The position numbers were made by a program, and so were the translations under genes. From Fodinicurvata sediminis DSM 21159 (lineage in GTDB: Bacteria; Pseudomonadota; Alphaproteobacteria; Kiloniellales; DSM-21159): a stretch of DNA of 64,000 bases. Below the pieces are notes generated by a model. The model saw only the letters and a program-made list of their open reading frames with translations, was not told where the DNA came from and made no database searches. The stretch lies in contig NZ_ATVH01000011.1 of assembly GCF_000420625.1 (NCBI RefSeq), positions 372,001 through 436,000 on the forward strand. The letters are read 5' to 3'. Below, piece by piece: positions 28,100 through 39,700 of the stretch. Numbering within the stretch: the first letter of the stretch is position 1; every line of letters starts with the position of its first letter.

Positions 28100-28129
28100 A
28101 GTGCGGCCAGAATCGCTCCCGGCCGCACT
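28100..28129 (-). terminator. Intrinsic terminator of the 29.7-28.3 kb unit
   Basis: A perfect 9-bp stem (AGTGCGGCC with GGCCGCACT), 12-base loop, followed on the minus strand by TTTCTGTTTC. It would end transcripts coming from the three small minus-strand genes upstream. Confidence 0.65.
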
Positions 28130-28147
28130 CTTCTTCGGCGTTACTGT

Positions 28148-28254
28148 CTAGCCTGACGTGCCGTGCCCAAGCATGCCAAATCAAGCCGTGCCATGCCTGC
28201 CTAGACAAGTCTCGCCGTGCCCCGCCTAGCCCGGCCGTACCTAGCCTGCCATGT
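28148..28254. repeat. Degenerate CNNGC pentamer array
   Basis: About 21 consecutive 5-bp units of form CNNGC on the plus strand (CTAGC, CGTGC, CATGC, CAAGC, CTCGC, CCCGC and others), kept in register apart from a few 4- or 6-base units. The 5-base period is incompatible with a conserved reading frame. It lies between a gene stop (28313) and a terminator (28100), so it would be transcribed as the 3' part of the mRNA. Confidence 0.75.
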
Positions 28255-28312
28255 GCCCGCCCTGAGGACGGCCCGAGGTTGGATCCGGAACTCTCGGCGT
28301 AACCGCTGCGGG

Positions 28313-28756
28313 TCAGTCGTTCTCGGCCGCCCGCTCCTTCATCATATCACGGACACGGCGGAACTTGGCCGAGGCCTGCTCCATATACCGCTCCGCTTCC
28401 GCCAGGTATGCGTCAAGCAAATCCGGATCGCTCCGAATGGTGTTCAGCGTGGCCCAGCGCCCCTCCCCGTTGGGCCGCACGTACTCGACGGCACGGATGG
28501 AGACGCTGCGATTGCCCGAGACAACGACCTCCTGCACGGCCCCGATGATGCGTCTGCACCGCTCCAGCCGCCCCCGTTGAGCCCAGGCCTGATCCCCCTC
28601 GCTCCAGAGGTCGTGATGAAGGGGGTGCGCAGTATCCTTGCTCGCCTCCAGAAGGGCATCCGGGGAGGGTTCGGGAAGCGCCTCAAGGGCCTCCTTCACC
28701 TCATCCGCGGAAACACCCTTGGGCGCGTGGAAGCCTTCGGCCCATTGGAAATTCAT
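28313..28756 (-). CDS. Unknown phage protein
   Basis: A 147-residue acidic, soluble protein starting MNFQWAEGFHAPKGVSADEVKEAL. Its ATG overlaps the upstream stop as ATGA, so the two are probably co-translated. The N-terminal part has a helix-rich pattern, the middle reads GNRSVSIRAVEYVRPNGEGR, and the end is helical and charged. I do not recognise the family. Confidence 0.7.
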   Translation of the reverse strand: MNFQWAEGFHAPKGVSADEVKEALEALPEPSPDALLEASKDTAHPLHHDLWSEGDQAWAQRGRLERCRRIIGAVQEVVVSGNRSVSIRAVEYVRPNGEGRWATLNTIRSDPDLLDAYLAEAERYMEQASAKFRRVRDMMKERAAEND

Positions 28757-29424
28757 AGCCCCGCCTCCTTCCTCCATTCCTCGAATTCCGCCCGGGACAC
28801 CACCTCGAAGGTTCCGGCATCCCCGTCCCGTTCCGGCCTGTAGTCCCCAACGCCGACCCCATGGCCGGCCGCCTGAAACATCGTCGCCGCCTGGCTGATC
28901 GAGATGACCCTGGGGTTCAGAACAAGCTGCAGAACGACGCCCCAGGCCGGGTATTCCGGGCGGTAACGCATTTCCGCCGAGCGAGAGGGGCCGGCCAAGC
29001 GAACGACGTCCTCTCGAATGGTCGGCTCCGGGGCGAAAAGCGGCACCAATGCCGTTCGCACCAAAGAGCCGTCCAGGGTTCCCGGCGCATTCATGGGCAG
29101 GCCGATCACACGGAAGGCCTGGCGGGCCGCAATCTTGGTCACATCGCCCAATGAGGTGCAGGCCGTCACCGCGGCGGATTTGAACCCAACCGCCGGGAAG
29201 CCGTCCCGCCCATCGGGCAGCCTGTAACGGCAGGCCTCGACCTCCGCATAAGGGTCACGCGCCTCTCGCCCGCCGCGCGACAGCTTCATCTGTTTGTCCA
29301 GCATCTGGCGCCGTGCCTTTTCCGGGAAGGCATGAACGATGAGCGGGGCCGTGCCCACCAGATACAGATGATGCTGCTCCATCGTCACATCCGGCAGCTC
29401 GATCCGTGCTGTCTTCTGGGGCAT
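28753..29424 (-). CDS. Conserved phage protein of unknown function
   Basis: A 223-residue protein starting MPQKTARIELPDVTMEQ. It resembles a family of uncharacterised phage proteins sharing LVGTAPLIVHAFPEKARRQM near the N terminus, DGRDGFPAVGFKSA in the middle and a glycine-rich GHGVGVGDYRPERDGDAGTF near the end. That loop recalls ferredoxin-fold RAMP/Cas7-type proteins, but this is my impression only. It sits in a three-gene unit with tightly overlapping starts and stops. Confidence 0.7.
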   Translation of the reverse strand: MPQKTARIELPDVTMEQHHLYLVGTAPLIVHAFPEKARRQMLDKQMKLSRGGREARDPYAEVEACRYRLPDGRDGFPAVGFKSAAVTACTSLGDVTKIAARQAFRVIGLPMNAPGTLDGSLVRTALVPLFAPEPTIREDVVRLAGPSRSAEMRYRPEYPAWGVVLQLVLNPRVISISQAATMFQAAGHGVGVGDYRPERDGDAGTFEVVSRAEFEEWRKEAGL

Positions 29425-29675
29425 TACGCATCTCCCCGGGCCAACGCACTGTCGATCAGGTCCCATGTGTCCGAGACACCATCGCGCAGCGGGCCCATGA
29501 TGCGGTCGGAGCCGTAACCCTCAGCCCTCAGGCGCTGCTCCATTGCATCGACGGCATCAATCAGGCGAATCATGTCCGCGCCGACGCGGCTGGTTCTTCC
29601 GGCCGTCTCCAGTGCACCCCTGCACCGTGACTGCTCAAAAGGATCTGTGGTAGTTTCGATATCAGCTCTTGGCAT
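29424..29675 (-). CDS. Small acidic phage protein
   Basis: An 83-residue protein starting MPRADIETTTDPFEQSRCRG, helical and charged (IDAVDAMEQRLRAEG). Its TAA overlaps the next ATG as TAATG. First gene of the three-gene minus-strand unit; divergent from the RHH regulator at 29762. Function not recognised. Confidence 0.6.
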   Translation of the reverse strand: MPRADIETTTDPFEQSRCRGALETAGRTSRVGADMIRLIDAVDAMEQRLRAEGYGSDRIMGPLRDGVSDTWDLIDSALARGDA

Positions 29676-29746
29676 GAGGCCGCTCCTTTTGCCTTGGGTT
29701 AGGGCTGGGCTCGGCGCACCACCGCCTTGCCCGGCCTGCAATTTTA

Positions 29747-29770
29747 TGACATTATAAAGCCATGATGTCA
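29747..29770. promoter_or_regulatory. Inverted repeat over the RHH start codon
   Basis: TGACAT and ATGTCA, 12 bp apart, flank and include the ATG at 29762. Just upstream, TTGCCC-17-CATTAT could be a promoter that starts a nearly leaderless mRNA. Placement suits autorepression by the RHH protein. Confidence 0.45.
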
Positions 29771-29986
29771 ATTAATAACACTGAAAAATCAAAAAGGGGG
29801 CGGCCCAGGGCAGATACATCCCCGGTAACGGTTCGCCTGGAGCGCGAGGCGATAGAGGCGATTGACGCCCATCGTCGGGAACAGAGTGACATCCCGACGC
29901 GCCCAGAGGTCGTTCGCCGGGCGCTTTACGAATGGCTGGACGCCAACGGCTACCTGGGCAGTGCGCCAAAGGGGGAATCGGGATGA
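29762..29986 (+). CDS. Ribbon-helix-helix regulator
   Basis: A 74-residue CopG/Arc-type protein: a basic N terminus (KSKRGRPRAD), the DNA-contacting strand SPVTVRLER, then two helices (EAIEAIDAHRREQ and RPEVVRRALYEWLDANG). Family members repress their own operon. It starts a plus-strand cassette inside an otherwise minus-strand region, and its stop overlaps the next start codon. Confidence 0.8.
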   Translation: MMSINNTEKSKRGRPRADTSPVTVRLEREAIEAIDAHRREQSDIPTRPEVVRRALYEWLDANGYLGSAPKGESG

Positions 29987-30471
29987 ATCCTGCCGAGCCG
30001 GAAAATTTACCGCCACCACGGAGCGAAGGGGCATTCCGCAGAGAAGGGCGTGCCGACAGAGAGGGCAATACGGGCAGCCGCAGGACGGCAATTGTTCTTG
30101 CTGCGGTTCTGGTCGCGGGCAGTCTCGGCCTTGGCACCCTGAGTGCCTTTCCCTATGACGGGGGCGGGCCGTACGGAAACGCCAGAATGATTGGGGCCGC
30201 GCTTGGCGGGGCGTTCGTTCCTGCACTTGTGCCATTGACCTGGTGGGGGTTCCGTCGCTTCAGGGCGGACAGGAGTGCTGGCCCACTGATCCTCTGGGCC
30301 GTTCTTCTGCTGGTCATAGCTGGGCTGGTTGCGAGCGGCAAGGAGTATGAATCCCAAAACCTGTCCAGGCACGAAGAGCGCCCGCCACTGGACACAACGG
30401 GCTTGGCTCTGGTGGAGGATGATGTAGGCAGCGGCGAGGGACAGGGGCCGGATGCGAGGAATCCCAGGTAG
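29983..30471 (+). CDS. Three-helix membrane protein with LDTTGL tail
   Basis: A 162-residue protein starting MNPAEPENLPPPR. Three membrane helices are visible (about 36-56, 66-90, 103-122). The cytoplasmic or periplasmic tail contains PPLDTTGLALVEDD, nearly the same as PLDTTGLSPVEDG in the N-terminal repeats of the giant protein at 30731-42682. The start overlaps the RHH stop (ATGA). Function unknown; a superinfection-exclusion or lysogenic conversion role is an inference from position and topology. Confidence 0.7.
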   Translation: MNPAEPENLPPPRSEGAFRREGRADREGNTGSRRTAIVLAAVLVAGSLGLGTLSAFPYDGGGPYGNARMIGAALGGAFVPALVPLTWWGFRRFRADRSAGPLILWAVLLLVIAGLVASGKEYESQNLSRHEERPPLDTTGLALVEDDVGSGEGQGPDARNPR

Positions 30472-30491
30472 GTGGAGCCAAGGGCGATTAT

Positions 30492-30728
30492 GTGCCAGAC
30501 ATCGTGATCGATATAATATTCTTTACAATCGCCCTCTATATATTGGGAGGGTTCGCCGCTACACAGTTCCCGCCGGCGTGGCAGGGCTGGCTCGGCGTGA
30601 GCATAATTTCCCTCGTTCTCATCCCGCTCTTTGTTTTCTCCCTCCCCTTTCTGATGAACCCGGTGACTTTGGTCATCATTGTTTTGGTTGGTGGAGTTCT
30701 TGCCTCCGCCCTCAGTGGGTCCAAGTAG
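30492..30728 (+). CDS. Small three-helix membrane protein
   Basis: A 78-residue, highly hydrophobic protein (GTG start; MPDIVIDIIFFTIALYILGGF) with about three helices and the short tail ALSGSK. It ends 3 bp from the convergent stop of the giant gene. Third member of the plus-strand cassette; no family recognised. Confidence 0.6.
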   Translation: MPDIVIDIIFFTIALYILGGFAATQFPPAWQGWLGVSIISLVLIPLFVFSLPFLMNPVTLVIIVLVGGVLASALSGSK

Positions 30729-30730
30729 CG

Positions 30731-33700
30731 TTACTCCGCTGCCGTCCTTTCTGCGCGCCTCCTCTCCAGTTCTTTGCCAACCCGCTTCTGAATGGCGTTG
30801 CGCAACGAACGCAGACGATCCAGCTTCATGCGCTTGGCCTCCGCCGACAGCTCCTCGTCGGACTGCACGATCTTCATTTGCCGGCTGATATCGGACAGGT
30901 CCCGCTGCACGCGGTTCAGGGCCTTCCGCATTTCCAGCTGGTGACGGGATTTGTTCATGACCGAGCGTGCCTCTTCCAGTTCCCCGTAGCGCTTCAGGTG
31001 CTGGATGTCCGAGTATGCCTGATCCGCCTCCTTCAGGGCCTCGTAGAATTCCGTGGCATAGGCGGTGTAGTAATCCTCCTGGGTCAAATCCTTATAGAAG
31101 CGGCGAATGGGCTGATATTCGTGCCAGTGACGATACGGTTTCTCCTCGCCGTGTGCACGACGCCAGATGGTGTCCGCCAGAGCGGCGCCCGAGGCCCCCA
31201 CGGACCCCAGGTAGCCGCGGATCAGGTGGTCTATCTGTACCGGCGACAATACCCAGCCATCCATCCCTGTCCGGCCAAGCGTTTCCTCCATGCCTTCGGA
31301 GACGTATTCACTGATAAACGAAGAGTCCGGCCGCGAGCGGAGGCTGGGGCTTAGCCTCTGCATGCCGATATTCTCGATGGGGCGATCCGTGAAGGTGTCC
31401 CGGTTCATCAGGACCTCAAGGCTGGGCTTAACGGCCTGCGGCATATCCATGGAAAAGGTATCGGTCAGCATCGCGCCAATGCGCTCCAGGAATTTACCGC
31501 CGCCCACGGTCGGATCGACATACTGCTCAAGGGCGCGTCCGGCCATGGTGGCAATCGCCCCCACCTCGAAGGGCTTTGGTATGAAGAACATGTTGTCGCC
31601 GAACCGGAAGACCCAATAGGTGTCTTTCTGCCAGTCCTCGAGCTTCCGATACTCCTCATCATCCCAATTGTTGAGATAGTTCAGCATCTCCATGATCGCG
31701 AGGGCGCCGATCACGGCTCCGAAGCGCGCAAACTTCTTCTTGTCCGAGGCTGTCCCGCGCCCCGCGACGGTCTTTGCACCGGGCTTGACGCCGCTGCGGT
31801 AGAGCTTGTCCAGGCCCTGGATGCGGGCATTGAGGAACGGAATGGTATCGATCATGATACGTAGTGCGATGGCATCGCCATGGGCAGAGAAGTCCATGAG
31901 GTCGCGCGACTCGAACGCGGCACGCAGCTTGCCTTGCGCCTGATTGCGCTCAAAGATCCCGGCCCGGTTCACGTTCTCGGCAACATTGGTCACATCGTTC
32001 CAGGCGCGCCAGGACTTGACCAGAACGCCGGGGATCAACTGCGGGTCGCTCAGGACCTTGGCCCGGCGCATGTTGCCGCGAAGGCTTGTGCGGATCGAAT
32101 CCGGGTCCTGGCCATAGACGTAACCGAAGTCGAACGAGGCACCGCTGGCCAGCATGCGCGCCCGTGTGCCGGCGTGACCGTAACTGGCCCCGCCCCTCAA
32201 GGCGTTGAGGAAGGGCACGGGGCTTGTCGGTGAGGTTGCCATGGCACTGAGGCTGTCGCGCAGCGTGTTCGCCACCATGAACTGCGGCGTGATCGTCGTC
32301 ATGTTGGTGAAGATGCGCTTGAAGCCGCGCAGGATCTTCATGGCGGGGTTGTTCAGCCCCGCATGGTTCAATGCCGATAGCGCCTTGAACGTCAGTCCAT
32401 CCTCGATGTCGTACCACTGCCGCTCGCCGTTCTTGAGGACAAAGGTACTCATCTTCCTGTCGCGCTGCTCCTCGGTGGTCGGCGTGGCGATGCCAAGCGC
32501 TTCCGCGTTCTCCACAGCCTGCAGTGCAGCCTGGTTCTTCAGTGAAGCCTGTAGCAGGTGGTGGAAGTTCAGCAGCGTGTTTTCCAGCAGGTCGTTCAGG
32601 TTTTGCGTCCCACCCTTCAGCTCCTTGTAGGCCTGCTGACGCGCCAGGGAATCGGATCGACCGGGCCCGCCGACATTGTCATCCTCCAGAATGCGGTAGA
32701 ATGGGACATAGAACTCCTCCGCCCATGTCTCGCGCTGCTCCGAGGTGATGATGCCGGCCTGTTCCGCGATCTCCAGGACATCGGCCCTGTATTGCTTGAA
32801 TTCCTGCCAGGCCCAATTGTACATGACTGGGCGGTTGCGGCCGTCGCTCAGCTGCCCCTGTGAAAGACCGATACCGGCATCGATCTCATCCGGCGTGAAC
32901 AGGTTTTCCCGGCCCTGCTCACTCAACATGCGCGCCCGGTTCGCTGCGACCCAGCCCATAAAGCGGTCCACTTCGGCGGGTGAGCCAAGCTGATTGAGGA
33001 CCTCACGCAGGCCCGTCGTGCCCTCGCGGATATCCAGGACCTTCTGCTCTTTGTCCAGGTAGAGGCGGCCGTGGTTCAGCATGGCCGACACGGCACCGCC
33101 GGCCGAATTGCTCATCCGGGCCAGCACCCAGGAGCTGGAGGCGATGGAGCCCTCCAGGGTGTCCTCGCCATGGATTGCCTGGTCGTTGCGCAGAAGGGCC
33201 GCATAGCGGTCCACACCGGCCTGTCGCACGCGCAGGGCCAGGTTCTCGCGCATCTGTCGGAAGCGGTCGCCAAGGCTCTGTGTGACCGTCTCAGGGCCGA
33301 TCTTGTCGAGGAAGCTCTTCTGGGTGTCGCTCAGGTCATCGAACTTGTCGGACGGCTTGCCGATGCTGTAGCGGATATCCGGGTTGTTCGGGTCGAAGGT
33401 GCCTTGGTTCCCGGTGGCGGACTTGATCTGATCCGGGCGGAAGACAGCGATGTTCACAGGGCCATCGGGGCCGTCCAAAACATAAGCGCCGTCAAAGCCA
33501 GCGGCCTGTATCGCGTCTATTACATGCGGCTTCTCAATTCCGGTATAGAGGCCACCATCGACTTCTTCGACCACCCCCTCATTTTCTGACATGCCAAGCT
33601 CTTTGCCCAGAGCTGCCACATCTTCTTCAGAGTTCGCATCGAATGGACGCTCAACACGAAGATAGACAGGCATGACCGTCGCGCCATCTCCATCCGAGAA

Positions 33701-36700
33701 CGTGGCGGCAAACTCGGCACTTGGGGAAAAGAAGCCGACGACCGATTGAGTCCTGCCCTCATCGAACCGATCAAATATACTGCCGTCCGTGGTTGTCCCA
33801 TGATAGACAACAAGCGGCTCGCCATTCGCATCGACAACCTTGCTGTCGCCGAACCAACGGCGGAACTCGGGCGTCTGAGTCTGGCCCGCCTCCCCGGGCA
33901 ACACGTCACTGATGCTGTAGCTCTGATACTCGCCCTCGGCCCGCGGCGCCTTCTTGCGTGCATGGCTGCGCAGGGCCTGGGCGGCCAGGGCGCGCAACTG
34001 ACTCGGTGTCACCTGCCCGGCCTGAATGCTGAAGCGGCGCTGCAGCCAGGCCTTTATGTGCCCGATAATGTCATCCACGACCTTACGCAGGCTCTGGGGC
34101 GCATTCTCGTAATTCTCAATGGCGTAGGCCCCGAATTCTTCGATCTTCTGGGCATCGCTCATCATTACGCCAATGCTCTCGGCATTTTCGACGCGCTGTT
34201 GGGATTCTCGCCAGATCCGGTTCGATCTGCCGTTTGTGTTTCGCGCATGCTCGGCGACGCGCTTCAGGTCCCTCTGCAGCTTTTTCCATTGCCGGGTGCC
34301 CAGCAGGGGTTCGACGTGGGAGTGAAACGCCTCGTGCAGAAGGGCCGGGGTTGCCGTTTCCGGGGTGAGCGCACTAGAAACCAGGTGAATCGTGCCATCC
34401 GGTGTGGTCGCCGCATGCACGCCATCGGGCGTACTGGCACCCAGGGATTGTCTCGAGTGATGCAGCACGACATGACCGCCTTCGATGAGTGTATCGGTCA
34501 TGCCGCCCAGAGGCCCGCGGCGAAGGTGCTCTATGACGCCTTCACGTGTAAGCGTTCCCGTCTCAGGGTTGATGGTAGGCAGGGACGCGCTTATATTCAG
34601 AACCTGCTCGGCGTCGCCTTCCAATGCCGGGGTAGGTACCTGGTCATCGACCAAACCTTCCGTGGTGGTGCGCCCAACCGCCCACCGGGCGCCGGGCTGA
34701 TTATCCTTCCGAAGGTCGTAATAGAAATCACCGTTCTGTGTCTCGCGCACAAGCGCGACGACATCCAGCGGGCGTCCATCCAGGATGACCTGTGCGGACA
34801 GGACATGGATCGCCTTTACATCTGGACGCCCTCTGCGATCCGCCATGCTTTCAAGGAAGCTGCCCTTTTCAAGTATATCGCGCAAGGCGGGGACCAGGCG
34901 AAGAAGATCCTCGCCCTTGCCAGAGACAGTGCGCTTTGAGCCCGCGTTGCCGAACTGTATGGTGCGGCCGGTTTCTGCATTCACAACACTGCCGCCCTGC
35001 AAATTGTTTCGAAACCAGTTCAGGGCATTGTCGCGCAGTTGCCGGAACGTCAGGTTCTGACCAAGCTCGTCTCCATTGAGATGTGCAGCAAAAAGGGGGC
35101 GACCCTCGAGGAGCTGAAGCTGCTCCGGGCTTACCGGGCCTCCCTCTCCTTCCGCGCGATCACTTCCTCGGCGTGTTCTATCGCCATCTGCGCCCCTGGA
35201 TCGTCCGCCGGCTCCTGGCGCATCTTCTCCAAGAACTTTCGCCATGTCGAAATTGGCTCGTACGGCGATGGCTCGTCCACCATCAGATAGCTGGAGCCCT
35301 GGGATCTGTCGTTGCGCGGCATCGCGCACCCTCCTTTTGCCTTCGTCCAGCGCCTCTCTATAGGCTGGATTATCTGCCTCCGAAAATGAAGTGAAATATT
35401 CAATCACCCCCAATTCCGCGAGGATGCGATTGTTCAGTTCCGGGTGATGCTCGTTGGCTTCTTCGACTGTCAGCCGGCCATCCCGGATCGCCCCGATGAA
35501 AGTATCATAGACCCCATAATAGGCGGCATTGTGGAGCCTGCGCAGGACGGTGCGGTTTTCCTCGCCGCCCTTCGCCATCGCGCGCTTTGCTTCGGGCGTC
35601 AGGCGCGCGGCTGTCATGACGCCCCCGTTCCCATGCGCGAAGATAAGGCGCAGGCCGCCCCCGCCCAGGAGCGCGACATCGCCCCCGCTAAGAGCCGTTT
35701 TTTGTGGGTGGTTGTGGTGCCCGACCAGGGCAAAGCTGGGGTCCAGGGTCTGACGATTCATGCCGGGCTCAAACCGAACGGCCGTGTGCTGTTTCGTTGT
35801 CCCTACAGAGGCCGTGCGGCCCTGGCTGGTGTCGATAATGACCATGTGTTCGCTGTCATCGAGGCGGCCCCTGTCCAGGACAAACCGCCGCGCTGCCCTG
35901 TTGCCGGCCACGCTGGCCGGGGATCTCTCGCCCAGGGCGTCCCGCCAGGCGCGGTCCTCGCTGATGAAAGGCGCGGCGTCATTCGAGGAATTTGAGGTGC
36001 CCTCAACCGAATACATGGCCGCGCCCTGGTCCGTCTCCTGGACCTCGACGGTGTTGAAAAAGCCGTCAAAGGCCGCACGGATCTCCGGCAGTTCCGAGGC
36101 CCGTGCATAGGGATAGCCGTCCTCGATCGCGAAGATCTCTTCACTGACGATATTGGCCAGGTAATCGTTGGCCTGCTCGGCATCCTGCAGCTTGGCGATG
36201 ATGTAGCTCTCGAACGCCCGGGCCGACATCTCGATATCGGTGGACCAATAGGCCTTGGTGCGCCGCTTGTCGAGGTTGCGGCTGCGCTGCGCCATGCCGG
36301 TGGTGCGGATCGTGCTTATTACGTCCTGGAAAGCCTGAACCATTTCCGGACGCACGCCCTCGTTGATGCTCTTGGGCCGGTTCGTCATGAACTGCGTCGG
36401 CTCGCCGCGCTGCCGCGAGAAGTAGTTGTCCAACGCGTGCCACCATTCGTGCGCCAGAGAGCCTGCACCCTTGTTCTTGGTCAGGTTGATGACGACGGTA
36501 TCGGGCTCGTAATGCGCCGCCCCTCCGGAGCGCCCGCCTTTGCCGCGTGCCCCGAAAGCAAGTCCCAGTTCACCATTCAGCGACAGTGCACGGGCCGGCA
36601 GGTTCAGTACGCCGGCCAGGTCCAGCAGGGCGTCATAGGCCTCGTTCAGCGACTGCTGACGCTCCGCGCCCCGGACGTAGTTTCCGAACTGTACGCCCTT

Positions 36701-39700
36701 GAAGCCAAAGGTTTCGGAAAAGAGATCCGGCGTTGCGTCCTCGCCCTGCCGGTGATCCTCACCCACGCGCGGCGCATCGTTTTCCTTGCGGTGGTCCGGG
36801 ATGTGCCGGAAGGCTTCCAGGTCCTGCTCCAGCTGCTCCCGGTTGTTTGCCAGGAACTGCCGGGCCTCCTTCACGGTGCTGAAGTGGCGCAGGTCGATCT
36901 GATCGCGACCGATCTTCTTGCCGATCCAGTAGCCCTCCTGGCCACGATAGGAATAGATCTCGAAACGCACCTGCTTGCTGGCCTTGGGTTGCGTCTCGAT
37001 CTCGTTGTAGCGCTCCACGAAGTCCGCAATGGCATCTTCGCGGGTCTCGCCCTTGGCCAACTGCCTGGGCCAGTTGCTGAATGCCGTTGCCTTGGGGTCG
37101 CGCTGCACGGTCCACAAGGTCTGCGGCGGATCCAGTTCCTGGCCGTCCATGACACTGTAGGTGCCAAGCGCCATCTTTACGCCGCGCAGGGATTTCTCGT
37201 GGCCCGCCGCGGCATAGAGGTCGGCGCGATCGCCAAGTTCCTTGCGCATCCTGCGGAACTGGCGCTCCTCCAGTTTCGACAGCACTTGCTCCTTGGTGAT
37301 GGCGCCACTCAGCAGATGCCTTGTCAGGCCATCGCGCAGCATCTCCACCTGACGCGCCCATTCGCGCACTCTGTAATCCTTGCGCGGCTTGGCCGGCACC
37401 TCGTCGCGGGCCGCGTGCACAAAGCCGACAACCCAGGGGTCAACGCCATCATCGACGAGTTGTTGATAGTTCGGCTCCGGCCAGGCCCTGGACAGCGGCA
37501 GGCTCTCGGTGTCGCTCTCCGCAGCTTCCGCGATCTGGTCACGGTACTGCTGGGCATAATGCTTGCGCGCGCCTTCCAGAACCTCGCCGAAGTCATCGAT
37601 GCGGGACTGCCCTGCATTGGCCGGTTGGGCACCTTCCTGCGAAAAGGGCGTTTCAGTTGCGGCCTCCTGCTGCTGTCCCCTGTAGGAAACCACCTGCGGC
37701 GCGCCAAAAACATTCCGGATGTTCTTTATCGAGTTGTTATTTTCATCCATGTCGTATGGCGTGTCAGGGAAAACCACGGCCACGCCGTCATGCCCCCGGG
37801 ACTGCACGAGGCGCTGCAGTGCATCGACCTGTGTTTGTGTCTCCTCTTGCGACAGCCCGAAGGGATTGGGGAACTCCCAGCCCGCCTCACGAGTCAGGGC
37901 GCGCCATTCCTGGTCATTGGTGATGACGAGCGGATTTTCGAGATTGACCGGCTCCTCGCGCACCTGCGCGCTTTGATCCTCCGCAAAGCTGCGCGCACCT
38001 TCCTGCGTCAAAGCGCCATAGGCACCATCGCCCAGGATGGGCACCTGCGCACCCCGATACATCTGCTCCGGAGAAATCCCGTCCACGCGGTAGAGCGTGC
38101 CCCGGATCGGCTGACCGGTTGCGAGAGTGTCGGAGTCAATGGGCCGGGACTCTGTCCCCCGCCTCTCTTGTCGAGCGCTGACAAAACTCCGGCCATCATT
38201 GGTCAGGGTGCGCGCGCCACTGATCGCATCGACATCAAAGCCCGCCTCGATCGCCGCATCGTACAGCCGGGAGGCAACGCCCTGCCGGCGATTTTCCGGG
38301 CGCACAAAGACAATAATCCCCTCTGCGCTCTCGGCATTCACGCGGCCCTCAGGCGTTGTTGGAAAGCTCAGGACGCCTATGGGATTGCCCTGCTCATCGC
38401 GCTGGACCACACGGACATTTCTGCCCTCGCCAACGCCCTGTTGCTCAATGCTGATGCCGGGCTGGCCCTGCTCGATCCCGGAAAGGGGCCCCTGGTCCAG
38501 ATCCGAGGGAGCGCTTTCAACAGCCGTCTGCGGTTGATCGAAGATATCCTGCTGCGCCGTGGGTCGGCTATCGGGGTCGAACAGCTCCAGGCCGTCAACG
38601 CCGCGCTGCTCGCCCTGGCCGCGCTGCCGCCCCTCCATGCCACGCTCGGTCTGCTGGCGCTGGCTCTCCTGTTCTGCACCCGGCAGGACGTTCTGTTCGC
38701 CCTGCTCGGTCTGCTCTACCGTTGGGGCTTGCTGTTGTGTGGACTGCTCACCGGCAATCTCGCGACGCAATTCCGCTACCGAGAAACTGTGTATTTCGCC
38801 GCGCTGGTCCTCGATCTGAAGCTGATTGCTGGCGCGCGGCACCTTTGGCGAAACGGGCTGGCCTATGGACCAGTTGAAGCGGCGCCCATCTGCGGTCTGC
38901 GATACCCCCGCCGTTTCTTGTCCACCACGGATCAACCGCAAGGCCTCCTGCCGCGCCTCGCTCTCTGTAAGGGGCGCAGCACGACCCTGCTGACTGGCTG
39001 GCTGCTGTTCGCCCTGGTCGGTCTGCTCCGTCGTTACTTGGGTTTGCTGTCCTCCCGGCGCTCCAGGGCCTTCAGCAGGCGGGCTGCCTTCTTGGCCTTC
39101 GCCCGCGTCTTGCTGCTGGCGCGTTGGTCCTTCGCTCCGCGCTCCAGGAGCTTGATCGTCTTGGGCCGGTTCAAGCGGCTCGCCGAACGGGATTTCTTCA
39201 TAAGACTGGTCTCCTGTTTCGCGCTCCAGATCCTCGGCCGCCTGGATGGCGAGTCGTTCAACATACAGATCCGTAGCGCCCTCTGCATCCAGCCCGTCGG
39301 CGCTCATGATCGACAGGATGGCGCTGATATCGCTTTCCGAAAGGGGCTGACCGATCTCCCGGCCAAAGGCCCGCACCTCGTCGCGCACCGCGCGCTCTTC
39401 GTCGGCCTGCTCCTGCTCGCGGCGCTGGCTCTCGATCTGCTCGGTGTCTTCGGGGCGATAGACGCGCTGGCGGGACGTGCGTTCCAGCAACTCGAGTACC
39501 TGGTCCTCGCTGGGGCGTTCCGTTGTGTCGGGTGGACCGAAATATCCGGCCTGCCACAGGGCCTCGCCCGCATCGTCGATGGACAGGCCGGTGTTGCGGA
39601 TCAGGGGGCCGGCGGGCGTAATGGTCTGCAGGTTGCGGCCCCGGCGCAGGTCATGCCCGGCATCGTCGCGCACGCCGCCACGGCTGGCGAGAAAGCGCGC

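Noticed and set aside
28148-28254. CRISPR array
   Set aside because: Units are 5 bp without spacers; no cas genes in the window.
30720-30740. Further 17-bp operator site at GTTAC near 30730
   Set aside because: Only one half-site; the positions 10 bp to either side do not match.
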